Below are positions 24,445-33,247 of a stretch of 64,000 nt of DNA, piece after piece (positions within the stretch are counted from its first letter, which is position 1; each line of letters begins with the position of its first letter). The DNA comes from JANNYA01 sp031422315. GTDB taxonomy: Bacteria; Pseudomonadota; Gammaproteobacteria; Xanthomonadales; SZUA-5. The position numbers and the translations under genes are program-made. The stretch covers positions 76,391-140,390 of the forward strand of contig JANOQN010000042.1 in the NCBI GenBank assembly GCA_031422315.1. The letters are read 5' to 3'. The notes beneath the pieces were generated by a model, which was not told the DNA's origin, ran no database searches, and saw nothing but the letters and a program-made list of their open reading frames with translations.

Positions 24445-25872
24445 ATGAGCGCGTCAATAAACATACCAACTTCCTCACTCGCTAACGTTCTCATTGAGCC
24501 GAGCGAAGCTAGTCACCCGATTACCCCAATCGTCTTGTTGACAGCCGACTTAGTAGCTGCCCAGCTTGCCACACTAAGCCCGGGCCAGCGCGCTCAGCTA
24601 AACGTGCAACAGTTCAAAGCCGTGCCCGGCGCGCAAGGCCTGCTGTTTGGTGCTAACGGCGAGCTTGAATCCATCTTGTGCGTAGCCGGCGCGAGTCCAC
24701 TGTATGCCTTGGCCAAACTCAGCGGCTCACTTGCGCCGGGAGATTATCAGCTTAGCCAAACACCAGAAAACCTCGAACTACTCGCGCTCGGCTTCGCGCT
24801 CGGCACCTATCAATTCACCCGCTACAAAGCCAAAGCGAAAAAAACGCCGCCGCGTTTAGTGATAGCCGATGCCAAAGCGCGCACCGCCGCTGCGCAAGCC
24901 GCACACGCAGTCGCCACCGCGCGCGATTTGGTCAACACACCGACTGAAGATCTAGGTCCAGCGCATTTGAGCCAGCTCGCTGCGGATATTGCCAAACGCC
25001 ACAGCGGCAGCTTTCGCGAAATCGTTGGCGAGCAGCTACTCACCGAGCGCTTTCCAGCGATTCACGCGGTTGGGCGCGCCAGCCATCGTGATCCGCGCTT
25101 GATCGAGCTAAGTTTCGGCGAAGCCGAACACCCGCTCGTCGTACTGGTCGGCAAAGGCGTCTGCTTTGACACCGGCGGGCTGGACATGAAAGCGTCCGAC
25201 GGTATGGCGTTGATGAAAAAGGATATGGGCGGCGCCGCAGTTGCGCTCGCTTTGACCGAGCTCATCTTGCAAGCCGGCCTAAAAATTCGGCTCAAGCTGC
25301 TGATTCCAGCAGTTGAAAACGCGATCGGCCCGAACGCCTACCGGCCCGGTGAAATCATCGCTACTAGAGCCGGCTTGAGCGTTGAAATCGGCAATACCGA
25401 CGCCGAAGGCCGCGTTATTTTGTGCGATGCACTGACTTACGCCGCCGAATTCAAACCCGCTCTCATCATCGATTTTGCCACGCTCACCGGCGCCGCCCGC
25501 ATCGCGCTGGGCCCCGATTTACCCGCCACCTTCAGCAATCAAGACGATGTGCTGCAAAACCTACTAATGGCCGGCAAATTAGCTGCCGATCCACTCTGGC
25601 CGATGCCACTTTGGCACGAATACCAGCGCCTCATCGACAGCCCGATTGCTGATCTGAATAACGCCGGCAGTTCCCGCATGGGCGGCGCGATTACCGCTGC
25701 GCTGTATCTGGAACACTTCATACCCAAATCACAGCCCTGGGTGCATATCGACACCTATTGCTGGAACGACAGCGAACGCCCAGGCCGGCCGCGCGGCGGC
25801 GAATGCCAAAGCTTGCGCGCAGTGTTTCAATATTTGCAGTTGCGGTTTGGATCCACTGGAGCGATCTCATGA
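24445..25872 (+). CDS. Leucyl aminopeptidase family protein (M17), PepA-like
   Basis: About 475 aa. The M17 catalytic core is intact: GKGVCFDTGGLDMKASDGMA (metal-binding Lys/Asp), MKKDMGGAAVALAL and NTDAEGRVILCDALTYA (metal-binding Asp and Glu, catalytic Arg). The N-terminal region (FKAVPGAQGLLF, then LALGFALGTYQF-RYK) fits the subgroup often annotated simply as 'leucyl aminopeptidase family'. I start at ATG 24445 (MSASINIPTS); the open frame to 24349 crosses the divergent SYLF promoter region. It ends just before the origin-like region and overlaps an integrase relic on the other strand. The PepB-like paralogue is at 2895. Confidence 0.92.
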   Translation: MSASINIPTSSLANVLIEPSEASHPITPIVLLTADLVAAQLATLSPGQRAQLNVQQFKAVPGAQGLLFGANGELESILCVAGASPLYALAKLSGSLAPGDYQLSQTPENLELLALGFALGTYQFTRYKAKAKKTPPRLVIADAKARTAAAQAAHAVATARDLVNTPTEDLGPAHLSQLAADIAKRHSGSFREIVGEQLLTERFPAIHAVGRASHRDPRLIELSFGEAEHPLVVLVGKGVCFDTGGLDMKASDGMALMKKDMGGAAVALALTELILQAGLKIRLKLLIPAVENAIGPNAYRPGEIIATRAGLSVEIGNTDAEGRVILCDALTYAAEFKPALIIDFATLTGAARIALGPDLPATFSNQDDVLQNLLMAGKLAADPLWPMPLWHEYQRLIDSPIADLNNAGSSRMGGAITAALYLEHFIPKSQPWVHIDTYCWNDSERPGRPRGGECQSLRAVFQYLQLRFGSTGAIS

Positions 25873-26060
25873 ACATAGACAGCGACAAAATAGATCAAGC
25901 TGTACTCGGCCTGCTCTATCTTAGCTTGCACTCGGGTAACCGCGCGCCGAACAGCACGCGCGTAGCCATCGACAGTGGCCGCCGCTTTACCTTGCTGCAT
26001 AAGCGCTCTAAGATGCTGGCTGTACAGCGCGTCAAAACGGGTTTGTTCTGATGCTTCCAT
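25827..26060 (-). pseudogene. 5' relic of a phage-type (tyrosine) integrase
   Basis: The first ~41 codons encode FDALYSQHLRALMQQGKAAA followed by TVDGYARAVRR. This looks like the N-terminal SAM-like core-binding domain of tyrosine recombinases ('L..HL..L..QGK...TI..Y..A.R'). The start ATG 26058-26060 keeps a strong AGAAGGGA ribosome-binding site. After about 25938 the similarity ends and the frame runs into the aminopeptidase gene with no catalytic domain. This is a remnant of a mobile element that once abutted the dnaN upstream region. Confidence 0.65.
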
Positions 26061-26170
26061 GTCCCTTCTCTAGTAAAGCACCCGGGCTTGGGAGCACTGG
26101 AAAAGGAGCGGGTTTTGCCGCGCTGTTTCTAAGATTTGTTTTTTCCTGGCGCGTGGCAGCCTGGTTCAAC

Positions 26171-26410
26171 AGTGCAAAACAGAGTGCAAAAGCATGGGGA
26201 TAACTCAGTGCAAAAGCATGGGGATAACCTATGGAGTTGCTGTGGATGAAAGTTGTGCACGATTTGCGCACCGAGCATAAGCCTTGTTATCCACCGAGTT
26301 ATGCATGCCAGAACAAGAGTAAGATCAGCGCTTTAGCGAGTTATCCACCGATTTTCGCTTGCACTATCATCATCACTAAGTATTTTAAATAAACTTAAGT
26401 AATAGAGGAA
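26171..26410. other. oriC: Candidate chromosomal replication origin (DnaA-box cluster plus AT-rich stretch)
   Basis: Five 9-mers each match the DnaA box TTATCCACA at eight of nine positions: TGGGGATAA at 26195-26203 and 26219-26227, TGTGGATGA at 26241-26249, and TTATCCACC at 26287-26295 and 26341-26349. The first two sit in a 24-bp direct repeat (GTGCAAAAGCATGGGGATAA). An AT-rich run (26378-26405, AAGTATTTTAAATAAACTTA and onward), suited to unwinding, lies between the boxes and dnaN. The position immediately upstream of dnaN-recF-gyrB is classic for oriC. dnaA itself is not in the window. Confidence 0.72.
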
Positions 26411-26416
26411 CAGCCG

Positions 26417-27517
26417 ATGCGCTTGAATGCCGTCCGAGAAGCTTTTTTAAAACCGCTACAACAAGTTGGCGGTGTAGTTGAGAAACGGTCCACCATGCCG
26501 GTACTTGCGAATATCTTGATTCAACTGAATCAGAATCGAGCCACCTTTATCGCGAGTGATACCGAAATCGAGCTGCGCAGCAGTATGAGCGTAGAGAAAG
26601 GTGAAGATGGCGAAATCACCATTCAAGGCAAAAAGCTGATTGATTTGATGCGGTCCTTAGCGGATGGCTGTCAAGTTGATTTGAAGGTGTCCAATCAAAA
26701 AGCGACGCTCAGCGCTGCGCGCAGTAAGTTCACCCTTTCAACTTTACCGGCGAACATTTTTCCGCACGCAGAAGTAGGTGAGGTCACCTTTAAATTATCT
26801 GTTCCAGGCGCGAAGTTAAAAGAGCTTTTTGATCGAACCTCATTTGCCATGGCGCAGCAAGATGTGCGGTATTACCTCAATGGTTTGTTGCTAGAGCTTC
26901 GCGGCACCGAGCTGCGTGCTGTGGCTACTGACGGCCATCGTTTGTCTATTTGTGACACCAGCATCAACATGCCTGATAGCGTTGACCGACAAGTAATCGT
27001 CCCGCGCAAGTCGGTGCTGGAGCTAGCGCGGTTAATCGGTGGCGGTGAGGAAATCGTAGAGCTAGAGTTTGCCCGTAATGTGTTGCGCGCGACCGTAGGT
27101 GATTCGGTGTTGACCACCAAGTTGATTGACGGTCGCTTTCCGGAATACCAGGCAGTCATTCCGGTCGGCACGGATAAAACAGCGTTAATGAGCAAAGACG
27201 AGTTTAAGGCTTCAATGCAGCGCGTCGCGATATTGAGCAATGAGAAGTTTCGTGGGGTTCGCGTCGAAATGAATTCCGGAATGTTGCGTCTGATTGCGAA
27301 TAACCCAGAGCAAGACGAAGCCATTGAAGAAGTAGCGGCTGAGTGCGTTACCAATAATTTGGGTATAGGTTTTAACGTGAATTACTTACTGGAAGCTGTC
27401 AACGCGGTTGAAGGGACCGAAGTGTTGCTATGTTTACGGGATTCGGCCAGCAGCTGTTTGTTGCGAAGCAAAGACTCAGATCGGGTACGCCACGTTGTTA
27501 TGCCGCTGCGGTTGTAA
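26417..27517 (+). CDS. dnaN: DNA polymerase III beta sliding clamp
   Basis: A 366-aa clamp subunit of standard length. It starts MRLNAVREAFLKPLQQVGGVV, has the three-domain clamp pattern with SMPVL-type strap TMPVLANILIQL, the central LNGLLLELRGTELRAVATDGHRL block (region 154-176) and ends RHVVMPLRL, the usual hydrophobic-groove tail of bacterial clamps. A GAGGAA ribosome-binding site precedes ATG 26417. recF follows after 17 bp and gyrB later, the conserved origin-proximal order; dnaA is absent upstream and is replaced by the candidate origin and an integrase relic. Confidence 0.98.
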   Translation: MRLNAVREAFLKPLQQVGGVVEKRSTMPVLANILIQLNQNRATFIASDTEIELRSSMSVEKGEDGEITIQGKKLIDLMRSLADGCQVDLKVSNQKATLSAARSKFTLSTLPANIFPHAEVGEVTFKLSVPGAKLKELFDRTSFAMAQQDVRYYLNGLLLELRGTELRAVATDGHRLSICDTSINMPDSVDRQVIVPRKSVLELARLIGGGEEIVELEFARNVLRATVGDSVLTTKLIDGRFPEYQAVIPVGTDKTALMSKDEFKASMQRVAILSNEKFRGVRVEMNSGMLRLIANNPEQDEAIEEVAAECVTNNLGIGFNVNYLLEAVNAVEGTEVLLCLRDSASSCLLRSKDSDRVRHVVMPLRL

Positions 27518-27534
27518 TAGCCTGCAGTTAATGC

Positions 27535-28614
27535 ATGTGGATTAGCGAGCTGCAGATAGCTAATCTGCGATGCATTGAGTTGGCGCAGCTGGTACTAGCG
27601 CCGGGCATGCTCAGTTTTACCGGAGCGAATGGAGCAGGTAAGACCAGCGTTTTAGAGGCGCTGGCGATTTTAGGAAGCGGTAGATCATTTCGTGGCGGCG
27701 TGCGGGCACCACTAATTCGTCAAGGCAGCGAGGCTTTTTCGGTTTTCGCACAGGTTCGATCACAGGAAAAAAACCATCGTCTAGGTTTTAGTCGAAATGC
27801 AAGCGCCTGGCAGGCGCGTGTCGACGGGGCTCCAGTCACATCTTTGGTGAGTTTGGTTCGTGAACTACCGGTTTTAGTGTTGGAACCTGGCTCGCACGCG
27901 CTTATCGAAGGGCCGTCTGAAAGCCGTCGTCGGTTATTTGATTGGTTATTGTTCCACGTGGAACCTGGGTTTTCTGTGGTGGCGACGCGTTACCAACGCG
28001 CTTTGCAACAGCGTAATGCGGCGTTAAAGCTAGAGGGTGCTGATTCGCGCTCTCTCGCCGTTTGGGATCAGCAGCTTGCTGATACCGGAATCCAGCTATC
28101 AGCCTACAGAGAAAACCAATGGCTTCGCTTAGAACCCAAGCTTATAGCAGCGTTAAGTTTGCTATTACCAGAGTTAGGGCAAGTTTCCGTAAGGTTCAAT
28201 CGAGGCTGGGCTAACGAACATACGTTAGTTGAGGCGATCAACGAACGTCAGCGCGTTGATATCGCCCGCGGTTTTAGCAGTAAAGGACCGCACCGTGCCG
28301 ATTGGAGCATAAGTTTTGCGCTCGCCGCTGATCGTCAGTGGTTATCGCGAGGGCAGGAAAAAAATGCTTACTTGGCTTACGCGATGGCCATGTTGATGCT
28401 TTACCGCGAGGTAACCGGTAAAAGCGCGATTTTGTGTATCGACGATTTGTGGTCTGAATTGGATGAACTTCACCAGCAGCGCTGCGTTGCTTTAGCGTTT
28501 GCTTGCGTCGAACAGTTTTGGGTGACGGGAACTCAGCGGTTTGATTGCCCTGCGTGGCCAGGTGCTCAGCTCTCGTTCCACGTGGAACATGGAGCTATAA
28601 ATGAAAATAAGTAG
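27535..28614 (+). CDS. recF: DNA replication and repair protein RecF
   Basis: A 359-aa SMC-like ATPase that helps load RecA at gaps. It starts MWISELQIANLRCIE; Walker A is FTGANGAGKTSVLEALAILG (residues ~29-48), the RecF motif SGRSFRGG follows, and Walker B is ILCIDDLWSELDELH near residue 305. A palindromic parS-like site lies inside the coding sequence (27950-27965) and a second near its 3' end. It is 17 bp from dnaN and about 170 bp from gyrB. Confidence 0.96.
   Translation: MWISELQIANLRCIELAQLVLAPGMLSFTGANGAGKTSVLEALAILGSGRSFRGGVRAPLIRQGSEAFSVFAQVRSQEKNHRLGFSRNASAWQARVDGAPVTSLVSLVRELPVLVLEPGSHALIEGPSESRRRLFDWLLFHVEPGFSVVATRYQRALQQRNAALKLEGADSRSLAVWDQQLADTGIQLSAYRENQWLRLEPKLIAALSLLLPELGQVSVRFNRGWANEHTLVEAINERQRVDIARGFSSKGPHRADWSISFALAADRQWLSRGQEKNAYLAYAMAMLMLYREVTGKSAILCIDDLWSELDELHQQRCVALAFACVEQFWVTGTQRFDCPAWPGAQLSFHVEHGAINENK
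27950..27965. other. parS: parS-like centromere site 1 (inside recF)
   Basis: TGTTCCACGTGGAACC is a 14-bp perfect palindrome core identical to the ParB site form known from Pseudomonas and one substitution pair away from the general TGTTTCACGTGAAACA consensus. It lies about 1.5 kb from the candidate origin. Confidence 0.82.
28574..28589. other. parS: parS-like centromere site 2 (3' end of recF)
   Basis: CGTTCCACGTGGAACA contains the same perfect GTTCCACGTGGAAC palindrome as site 1 and lies inside the last codons of recF. Confidence 0.8.
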
Positions 28615-28631
28615 CTCATTCCAAAGCACTT

Positions 28632-28647
28632 TGTTCCACATGAAACG
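28632..28647. other. parS: Degenerate parS-like site 3 (recF-gyrB gap)
   Basis: TGTTCCACATGAAACG matches the ParB consensus TGTTTCACGTGAAACA except at one base of the left arm, the central CG and the last base. It sits 43 bp after site 2. It could be a weak or decaying ParB site. Confidence 0.55.
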
Positions 28648-28781
28648 CAGTATTCAATTCTGACCAGCTATACGCACGCGAACCAGTGTTCTTCGAAGGC
28701 AAAGCGCATTCCTGTATACTCCAGCGCTTCAACTCAGCCGCAGCGCAGCGCGCCGCAGCATCGCCATCAAAGCCAGAGCGC

Positions 28782-31262
28782 ATGAATCAAGATCCGCAAG
28801 ACCTGCCTAACAATGAGGCATATGACTCCAGTTCTATCAAGGTTCTCAAAGGCCTTGACGCCGTGCGTAAACGACCCGGCATGTACATCGGTGACACCGA
28901 CGATGGCTCCGGCCTACACCACATGGTGTTTGAAGTGGTCGATAACTCTGTCGATGAAGCGCTCGCCGGATTCTGTAACGCAATTCGTGTGACCATTCAC
29001 GCCGACGGCGCGATTAGCGTGATCGACAATGGCCGCGGTATTCCAGTCGATTTACACCCAGAAGAAGGTATTTCTACTGCAGAAGTAGTTATGACGGTTT
29101 TGCATGCGGGCGGCAAGTTCGACCAAAACAGCTACAAAGTCTCGGGCGGCTTGCACGGCGTTGGCGTGAGCGTAGTCAACGCGCTCTCAGATGTGCTGAC
29201 GCTAACCATTGATCGCGATGGCGGGCGCTACCAGCAGATCTATCGGCTCGGCGTGCCTGACGCGCCGGTTGCCCGCATTTCCGATTCTGATCGACGCGGC
29301 ACGATGGTTAAGTTTATTCCGAGCCCTACCATCTTCACTAACATCGAATTTCATTTCGAGATATTAGCGAAGCGGCTGCGCGAGCTTGCGTTCCTGAATT
29401 CCGGCTTGAAGATTGAGCTGTTCGACGAACGTACTGACAAGCATGAAACCTTCGAATATGCCGGTGGTATTCGTTCTTTTGTGGAACATCTAGCGCAGCT
29501 TAAAACACCGCTACACCCACACGTGATTTCCTTCATCCACAAAGCCGAAGGCAATATTGTCGTTGAAGTGGCAATGCAGTGGACTGATTCATATCAAGAA
29601 GCGGTGTATTGCTTCACCAACAATATTCCGCAAAAAGACGGCGGCACACACTTAGCGGGCTTTCGTGCAGCGCTAACACGAACGATTAACAGCTATATCG
29701 AAACCAGCGGATTATTGAAAAAAGACAAGCTAGATCTGACGGGCGACGATAGCCGCGAAGGCTTGATTGCGGTGCTGTCGGTCAAAGTACCGGATCCTAA
29801 ATTCAGCTCGCAGACTAAAGAAAAGCTAGTCAGCAGTGAAGTAAAGCCTGCTGTTGAAAGTACGCTGGCGGCCAAGCTGGTCGACTTCTTACAAGAACAC
29901 CCAAACGAAGCGAAAATCATTTGCAGCAAAGTGATCGACGCGGCGCGCGCACGTGAAGCGGCGCGTAAAGCGCGTGATATGACGCGCCGCAAAGGTGCGC
30001 TGGATATCGCCGGTTTGCCAGGTAAATTGGCTGATTGCCAAGAAAAAGACCCAGCAAAAAGCGAGATTTTCTTAGTCGAAGGTGATTCCGCAGGCGGCTC
30101 AGCAAAGCAAGGCAGAAACCGCAAGTTCCAAGCGATCTTGCCGCTCAAAGGTAAGATTCTCAACGTTGAGAAGGCGCGTTTCGATAAAATGCTTAATTCA
30201 GCCGAAGTCGGAACGCTAATTATTGCGCTCGGCTGTGGCATAGGCAAAGACGAGTTTGATCCGAACAAGCTGCGCTACCACCGCATTATTATCATGACCG
30301 ATGCGGATATCGACGGCTCCCACATTCGCACCTTACTGCTTACTTTTTTCTATCGGCAAATGCCGGAACTGGTTGAGCGCGGTCACATTTACATCGCATT
30401 GCCGCCGCTTTATAAAGTCACTCAAGGCAAGCAAATAACCTACATCAAAGACGATGCGCAGCTAGCGGCGTATTTGGTGTCGTCTGCGGTTGACAACGCC
30501 GGGCTGGCGCCTGCCGAGGGCGCGCCGCCGATTTCTGGCGTGGCGCTGGAAAGTTTGATGCTGCGTTTTGATGCCGCGCAAAAACATATTGAACGGCTCG
30601 CGACGCGGTTTGACAAAAATCTGCTGCAAGCGATGTTGGAGGTTCCGATCGTTGGCGCAGCGCTGCTAGCAAATGGCGCTGCATTGAAAGAATGGAGTGT
30701 TATGCTGACCAACAAGCTCAGCCGCTCCGCGTTGGATGCGCCGCGCTATCAATTTAGTGTGGTTGAGCAAACGCTCGCATCGAATACCTCAATCCAGGCC
30801 ATGCCGGGCGAAATAGAGACGAGTTTTGCGATCCAACTCGAACGCAAACATCACGGCCTAACTAGCATTCAAACCCTCGGTAGCGGGTTTTTCCAAAGCG
30901 TTGATTATCGTCCGATTGGCGAAGTCGCGAAAGACGTGGCTGGCTTGATTCAACCGGGCGCACAAGTGACTCGCGGCGGGCGCTCGGAACGCGTACAAAA
31001 TTTCCGTGAAGTGTTTGACTGGCTGATTGAACAAGCGCAGCGCAATCGTGAAGTCGGGCGCTTCAAAGGCTTGGGCGAAATGAACGCGGATCAGCTGTGG
31101 GACACCACAATGAATTCTGAAACAAGACGCTTGCTGCTGGTTACCGTGGATGACGCGATTGCGGCAGACGAAATGTTCAGTATGTTGATGGGCGAAGCGG
31201 TTGAGCCACGGCGGATTTTTATCGAAACCAATGCGCTGCGGGTCGCGAATCTCGACGTTTAA
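28782..31262 (+). CDS. gyrB: DNA gyrase subunit B
   Basis: An 826-aa ATPase subunit of gyrase. The GHKL domain shows VRKRPGMYIGDTDDGSGLHH, EVVDNSVDEALAGF and DNGRGIPVD. The TOPRIM domain has VEGDSAGGSAKQGRNRKFQA and TDADIDGSHIRTLLLTFFYR, with the gram-negative-type long insert (about residues 560-740). The end is RRIFIETNALRVANLDV. I start at ATG 28782 (MNQDPQ, ATP-lid strap sequence downstream); the frame is open to 28686 but adds a low-complexity Ala/Arg stretch over the parS region. It completes the dnaN-recF-gyrB trio. Confidence 0.97.
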   Translation: MNQDPQDLPNNEAYDSSSIKVLKGLDAVRKRPGMYIGDTDDGSGLHHMVFEVVDNSVDEALAGFCNAIRVTIHADGAISVIDNGRGIPVDLHPEEGISTAEVVMTVLHAGGKFDQNSYKVSGGLHGVGVSVVNALSDVLTLTIDRDGGRYQQIYRLGVPDAPVARISDSDRRGTMVKFIPSPTIFTNIEFHFEILAKRLRELAFLNSGLKIELFDERTDKHETFEYAGGIRSFVEHLAQLKTPLHPHVISFIHKAEGNIVVEVAMQWTDSYQEAVYCFTNNIPQKDGGTHLAGFRAALTRTINSYIETSGLLKKDKLDLTGDDSREGLIAVLSVKVPDPKFSSQTKEKLVSSEVKPAVESTLAAKLVDFLQEHPNEAKIICSKVIDAARAREAARKARDMTRRKGALDIAGLPGKLADCQEKDPAKSEIFLVEGDSAGGSAKQGRNRKFQAILPLKGKILNVEKARFDKMLNSAEVGTLIIALGCGIGKDEFDPNKLRYHRIIIMTDADIDGSHIRTLLLTFFYRQMPELVERGHIYIALPPLYKVTQGKQITYIKDDAQLAAYLVSSAVDNAGLAPAEGAPPISGVALESLMLRFDAAQKHIERLATRFDKNLLQAMLEVPIVGAALLANGAALKEWSVMLTNKLSRSALDAPRYQFSVVEQTLASNTSIQAMPGEIETSFAIQLERKHHGLTSIQTLGSGFFQSVDYRPIGEVAKDVAGLIQPGAQVTRGGRSERVQNFREVFDWLIEQAQRNREVGRFKGLGEMNADQLWDTTMNSETRRLLLVTVDDAIAADEMFSMLMGEAVEPRRIFIETNALRVANLDV

Positions 31263-31418
31263 GGCGCGTGAGCCTGAAACAGGCTGCTTACAAATCTGAA
31301 AAGTAAACTCGCGTAGCTTTTCTTTACCTTCAAATTGAACTGTTACCCACATTATTCGTCCACCCCTTCACGACAATCGCTTAGCAAGCCCAACCCACCG
31401 GTAATTAGCCCATAAATT

Positions 31419-32417
31419 ATGTCCGTTATCCTTGATGCCCTGAAAAAAGCAGAAGCAGATCGCCAGCGCGATGGCGTGCCGGAGATTCGCGGTGCGCAAA
31501 GTACGGCGAGACTCGCCAACGCGCGTCGGCGTAGGCTTTGGTTTATTGCGCTGCTGGGAACCTTGGTTTGTACCGGCGCGGCGTGGTTTACTCTTGTAGG
31601 TGTTCCAAAAGCTGCAAATGACCTCCCGCTTGCTGAGCAACAAGGGCTACCCAATGGCAACGGCGCGGCAGTCAGCGATCAAACGCTAACGGCTGGCGAA
31701 ACGGCGCAAAAATATTCGAACGGTCAAACTAAATCCGGTCAAACCGGCTCCGGCACCATGGACGCTTCATTCGCCAACGCAGAATCCACCGCGCAAACTT
31801 ATGCAGAAGGCGCTTCTGGTATGAGCTCGGACGCATTCTTGCCCGCTCCGGCACCCGAGCTTTTACAGGCGAACACTGCGGCGGCGAAGCGGGTAGCAAA
31901 CGATAGTTTTGCGGCAACGCCCGCCGTCGCCATTCCTACGCTCGCACAGCCAAATACTGGCGCAGCGCAGCCGGTTTATGCGAGTGCGCAGGATCCGCAA
32001 AATTTAGTGACGGCAGACCAACGTGAAATCACCAGTAATCAAGCGCTTACGTCGATGGCAGCGGCAGAGCCAACGCTAGCCACCGTCGATATAAACCCCG
32101 CAAAAACCCAGAAAACGGAAAGCGCGCCGCCTGCACCAGAATTGGTGCTTCAAGCGGCGCAGCAATCGGTCAGCGCCGCAGCCAGCGTGCCAGAGCTCTA
32201 TCAGCTGGACTATCCAACAAGGCATGCGCTGCCTAAGCTTGGTCTTACGGTGCACGTTTTCGACGCCAATTCGGCTCGCAGCTTTGTCATCGTCAATAAC
32301 AAGCGATTTGGCGAAGGTGAGCAAATCGAGGGCAGCGTATTGGTTGCAAAAATTCACCGCGAAGGTGTGGAATGCGAGTTTAACGGCCAGCGTTTTATGC
32401 TGCCGCGTCAACTCTAG
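31419..32417 (+). CDS. gspB: Type II secretion system assembly protein GspB
   Basis: A 332-aa bitopic inner-membrane protein. The N-terminal SVILDALKKAEADRQRDGVP is the signature start of GspB, followed by a single transmembrane helix (about residues 35-57). A long Ala/Thr/Gln-rich periplasmic linker (60-240) leads to the C-terminal T2SSB domain (LPKLGLTVHVFDANSARSFV, then NNKRFGEGEQIEGSVLVAKI). GspB works with GspA to place the secretin in the outer membrane. No gspA or other gsp gene is nearby; a rhomboid protease follows after 14 bp. T2SS could export the large secreted proteins to the right, but nothing in the sequence shows this. Confidence 0.9.
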   Translation: MSVILDALKKAEADRQRDGVPEIRGAQSTARLANARRRRLWFIALLGTLVCTGAAWFTLVGVPKAANDLPLAEQQGLPNGNGAAVSDQTLTAGETAQKYSNGQTKSGQTGSGTMDASFANAESTAQTYAEGASGMSSDAFLPAPAPELLQANTAAAKRVANDSFAATPAVAIPTLAQPNTGAAQPVYASAQDPQNLVTADQREITSNQALTSMAAAEPTLATVDINPAKTQKTESAPPAPELVLQAAQQSVSAAASVPELYQLDYPTRHALPKLGLTVHVFDANSARSFVIVNNKRFGEGEQIEGSVLVAKIHREGVECEFNGQRFMLPRQL

Positions 32418-32431
32418 TTTTAATTTAGCGC

Positions 32432-33118
32432 ATGTTTGTCCGAGTCGAAGCGCGGCCTAAGCTGCATTTGCTCTGGGCAACGCCGGTATTACTTGCTTTG
32501 ATGGTGGCTGTTGGCGTGTGGGAAGCATTGCTGTTACCGACCGAAAAATCGCGGTTTATGCGTCAATTTGGCACTATTCCAAGCGAAGTGAGCGCGCAGC
32601 TTGGTGCGCCGAGTGCGCGCTTACTAGATCTCATCACCTCGCAATTTATCCATATTGACGTAGCACATTTACTTGGCAACGCGCTATTTCTATCGCTTTT
32701 TGGTATTGCGGTCGAACGCGTGTTTCGCTCGCGGATGGTGTTTTTGCTGTTTATTTTGTGCGGCGCGATTTCCAACATCACCACCGCGCTGTTGATTAGT
32801 CAGCAATCCGCGCCGATAGTGGGCGCGAGCGGTGCGGTTTCCGGTTTGATTGGCGCGTATTTATTCTTGTTTCCGCGCGCTTCGCTTGGCATTGTGATTC
32901 CCCTTGGGCTTTACTTTCACACCGAGCGCGTCCCCGCGCCGGTGCTCATTGGGCTTTGGTTTTTTCTGCAGGTGCTATTCACCTTCGCTAGCAGCGAAGC
33001 GCTCACAATTGCCTGGTTTTCACACGTGATTGGCTTTATCAGCGGCTTTTTACTTGCCGGTATTTTCCGACCGCTGCTAGTTTCAGGGGCACGCGCGCGG
33101 GTTTTGCAGAGCCGCTAA
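32432..33118 (+). CDS. Rhomboid family intramembrane serine protease
   Basis: A 228-aa protein with about six hydrophobic segments. The rhomboid catalytic Ser is in VGASGAVSGLIGAYLF (around residue 131) and the partner His in AWFSHVIGFISGFLLAG (around 196); the HLLGNALFL block (around 80) is also typical. Rhomboids cleave transmembrane segments of client proteins within the inner membrane. It starts 14 bp after gspB, in the same direction, and ends about 50 bp before the rearranged toxin-like region. Confidence 0.92.
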   Translation: MFVRVEARPKLHLLWATPVLLALMVAVGVWEALLLPTEKSRFMRQFGTIPSEVSAQLGAPSARLLDLITSQFIHIDVAHLLGNALFLSLFGIAVERVFRSRMVFLLFILCGAISNITTALLISQQSAPIVGASGAVSGLIGAYLFLFPRASLGIVIPLGLYFHTERVPAPVLIGLWFFLQVLFTFASSEALTIAWFSHVIGFISGFLLAGIFRPLLVSGARARVLQSR

Positions 33119-33170
33119 GGCTTGAGTGAAAGATTGCGTCAGCGTTGACGACTTCTTGTTCCCCTGAAAA

Positions 33171-33247
33171 TGATTTCGTCGGTCTTCGCCCCATCGTGCC
33201 TTACAAAACCGACTCAAAAGCACCCATGCGGTCAAGAAATCAGTTTT
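33171..33247. repeat. Cassette-end repeat R1
   Basis: A ~77-bp stretch (TGATTTCGTCGGTCTTCGCC and onward) shared with R2 and R3. It begins directly after the stop of the 198-aa partner gene A (on the minus strand) and marks the left boundary of the rearranged region beside the rhomboid gene. Confidence 0.8.

Noticed and set aside
31270..31284. AGCCT-GAAAC-AGGCT hairpin after gyrB
   Set aside because: A five-base stem with no following T tract on either strand; not convincing as a terminator.
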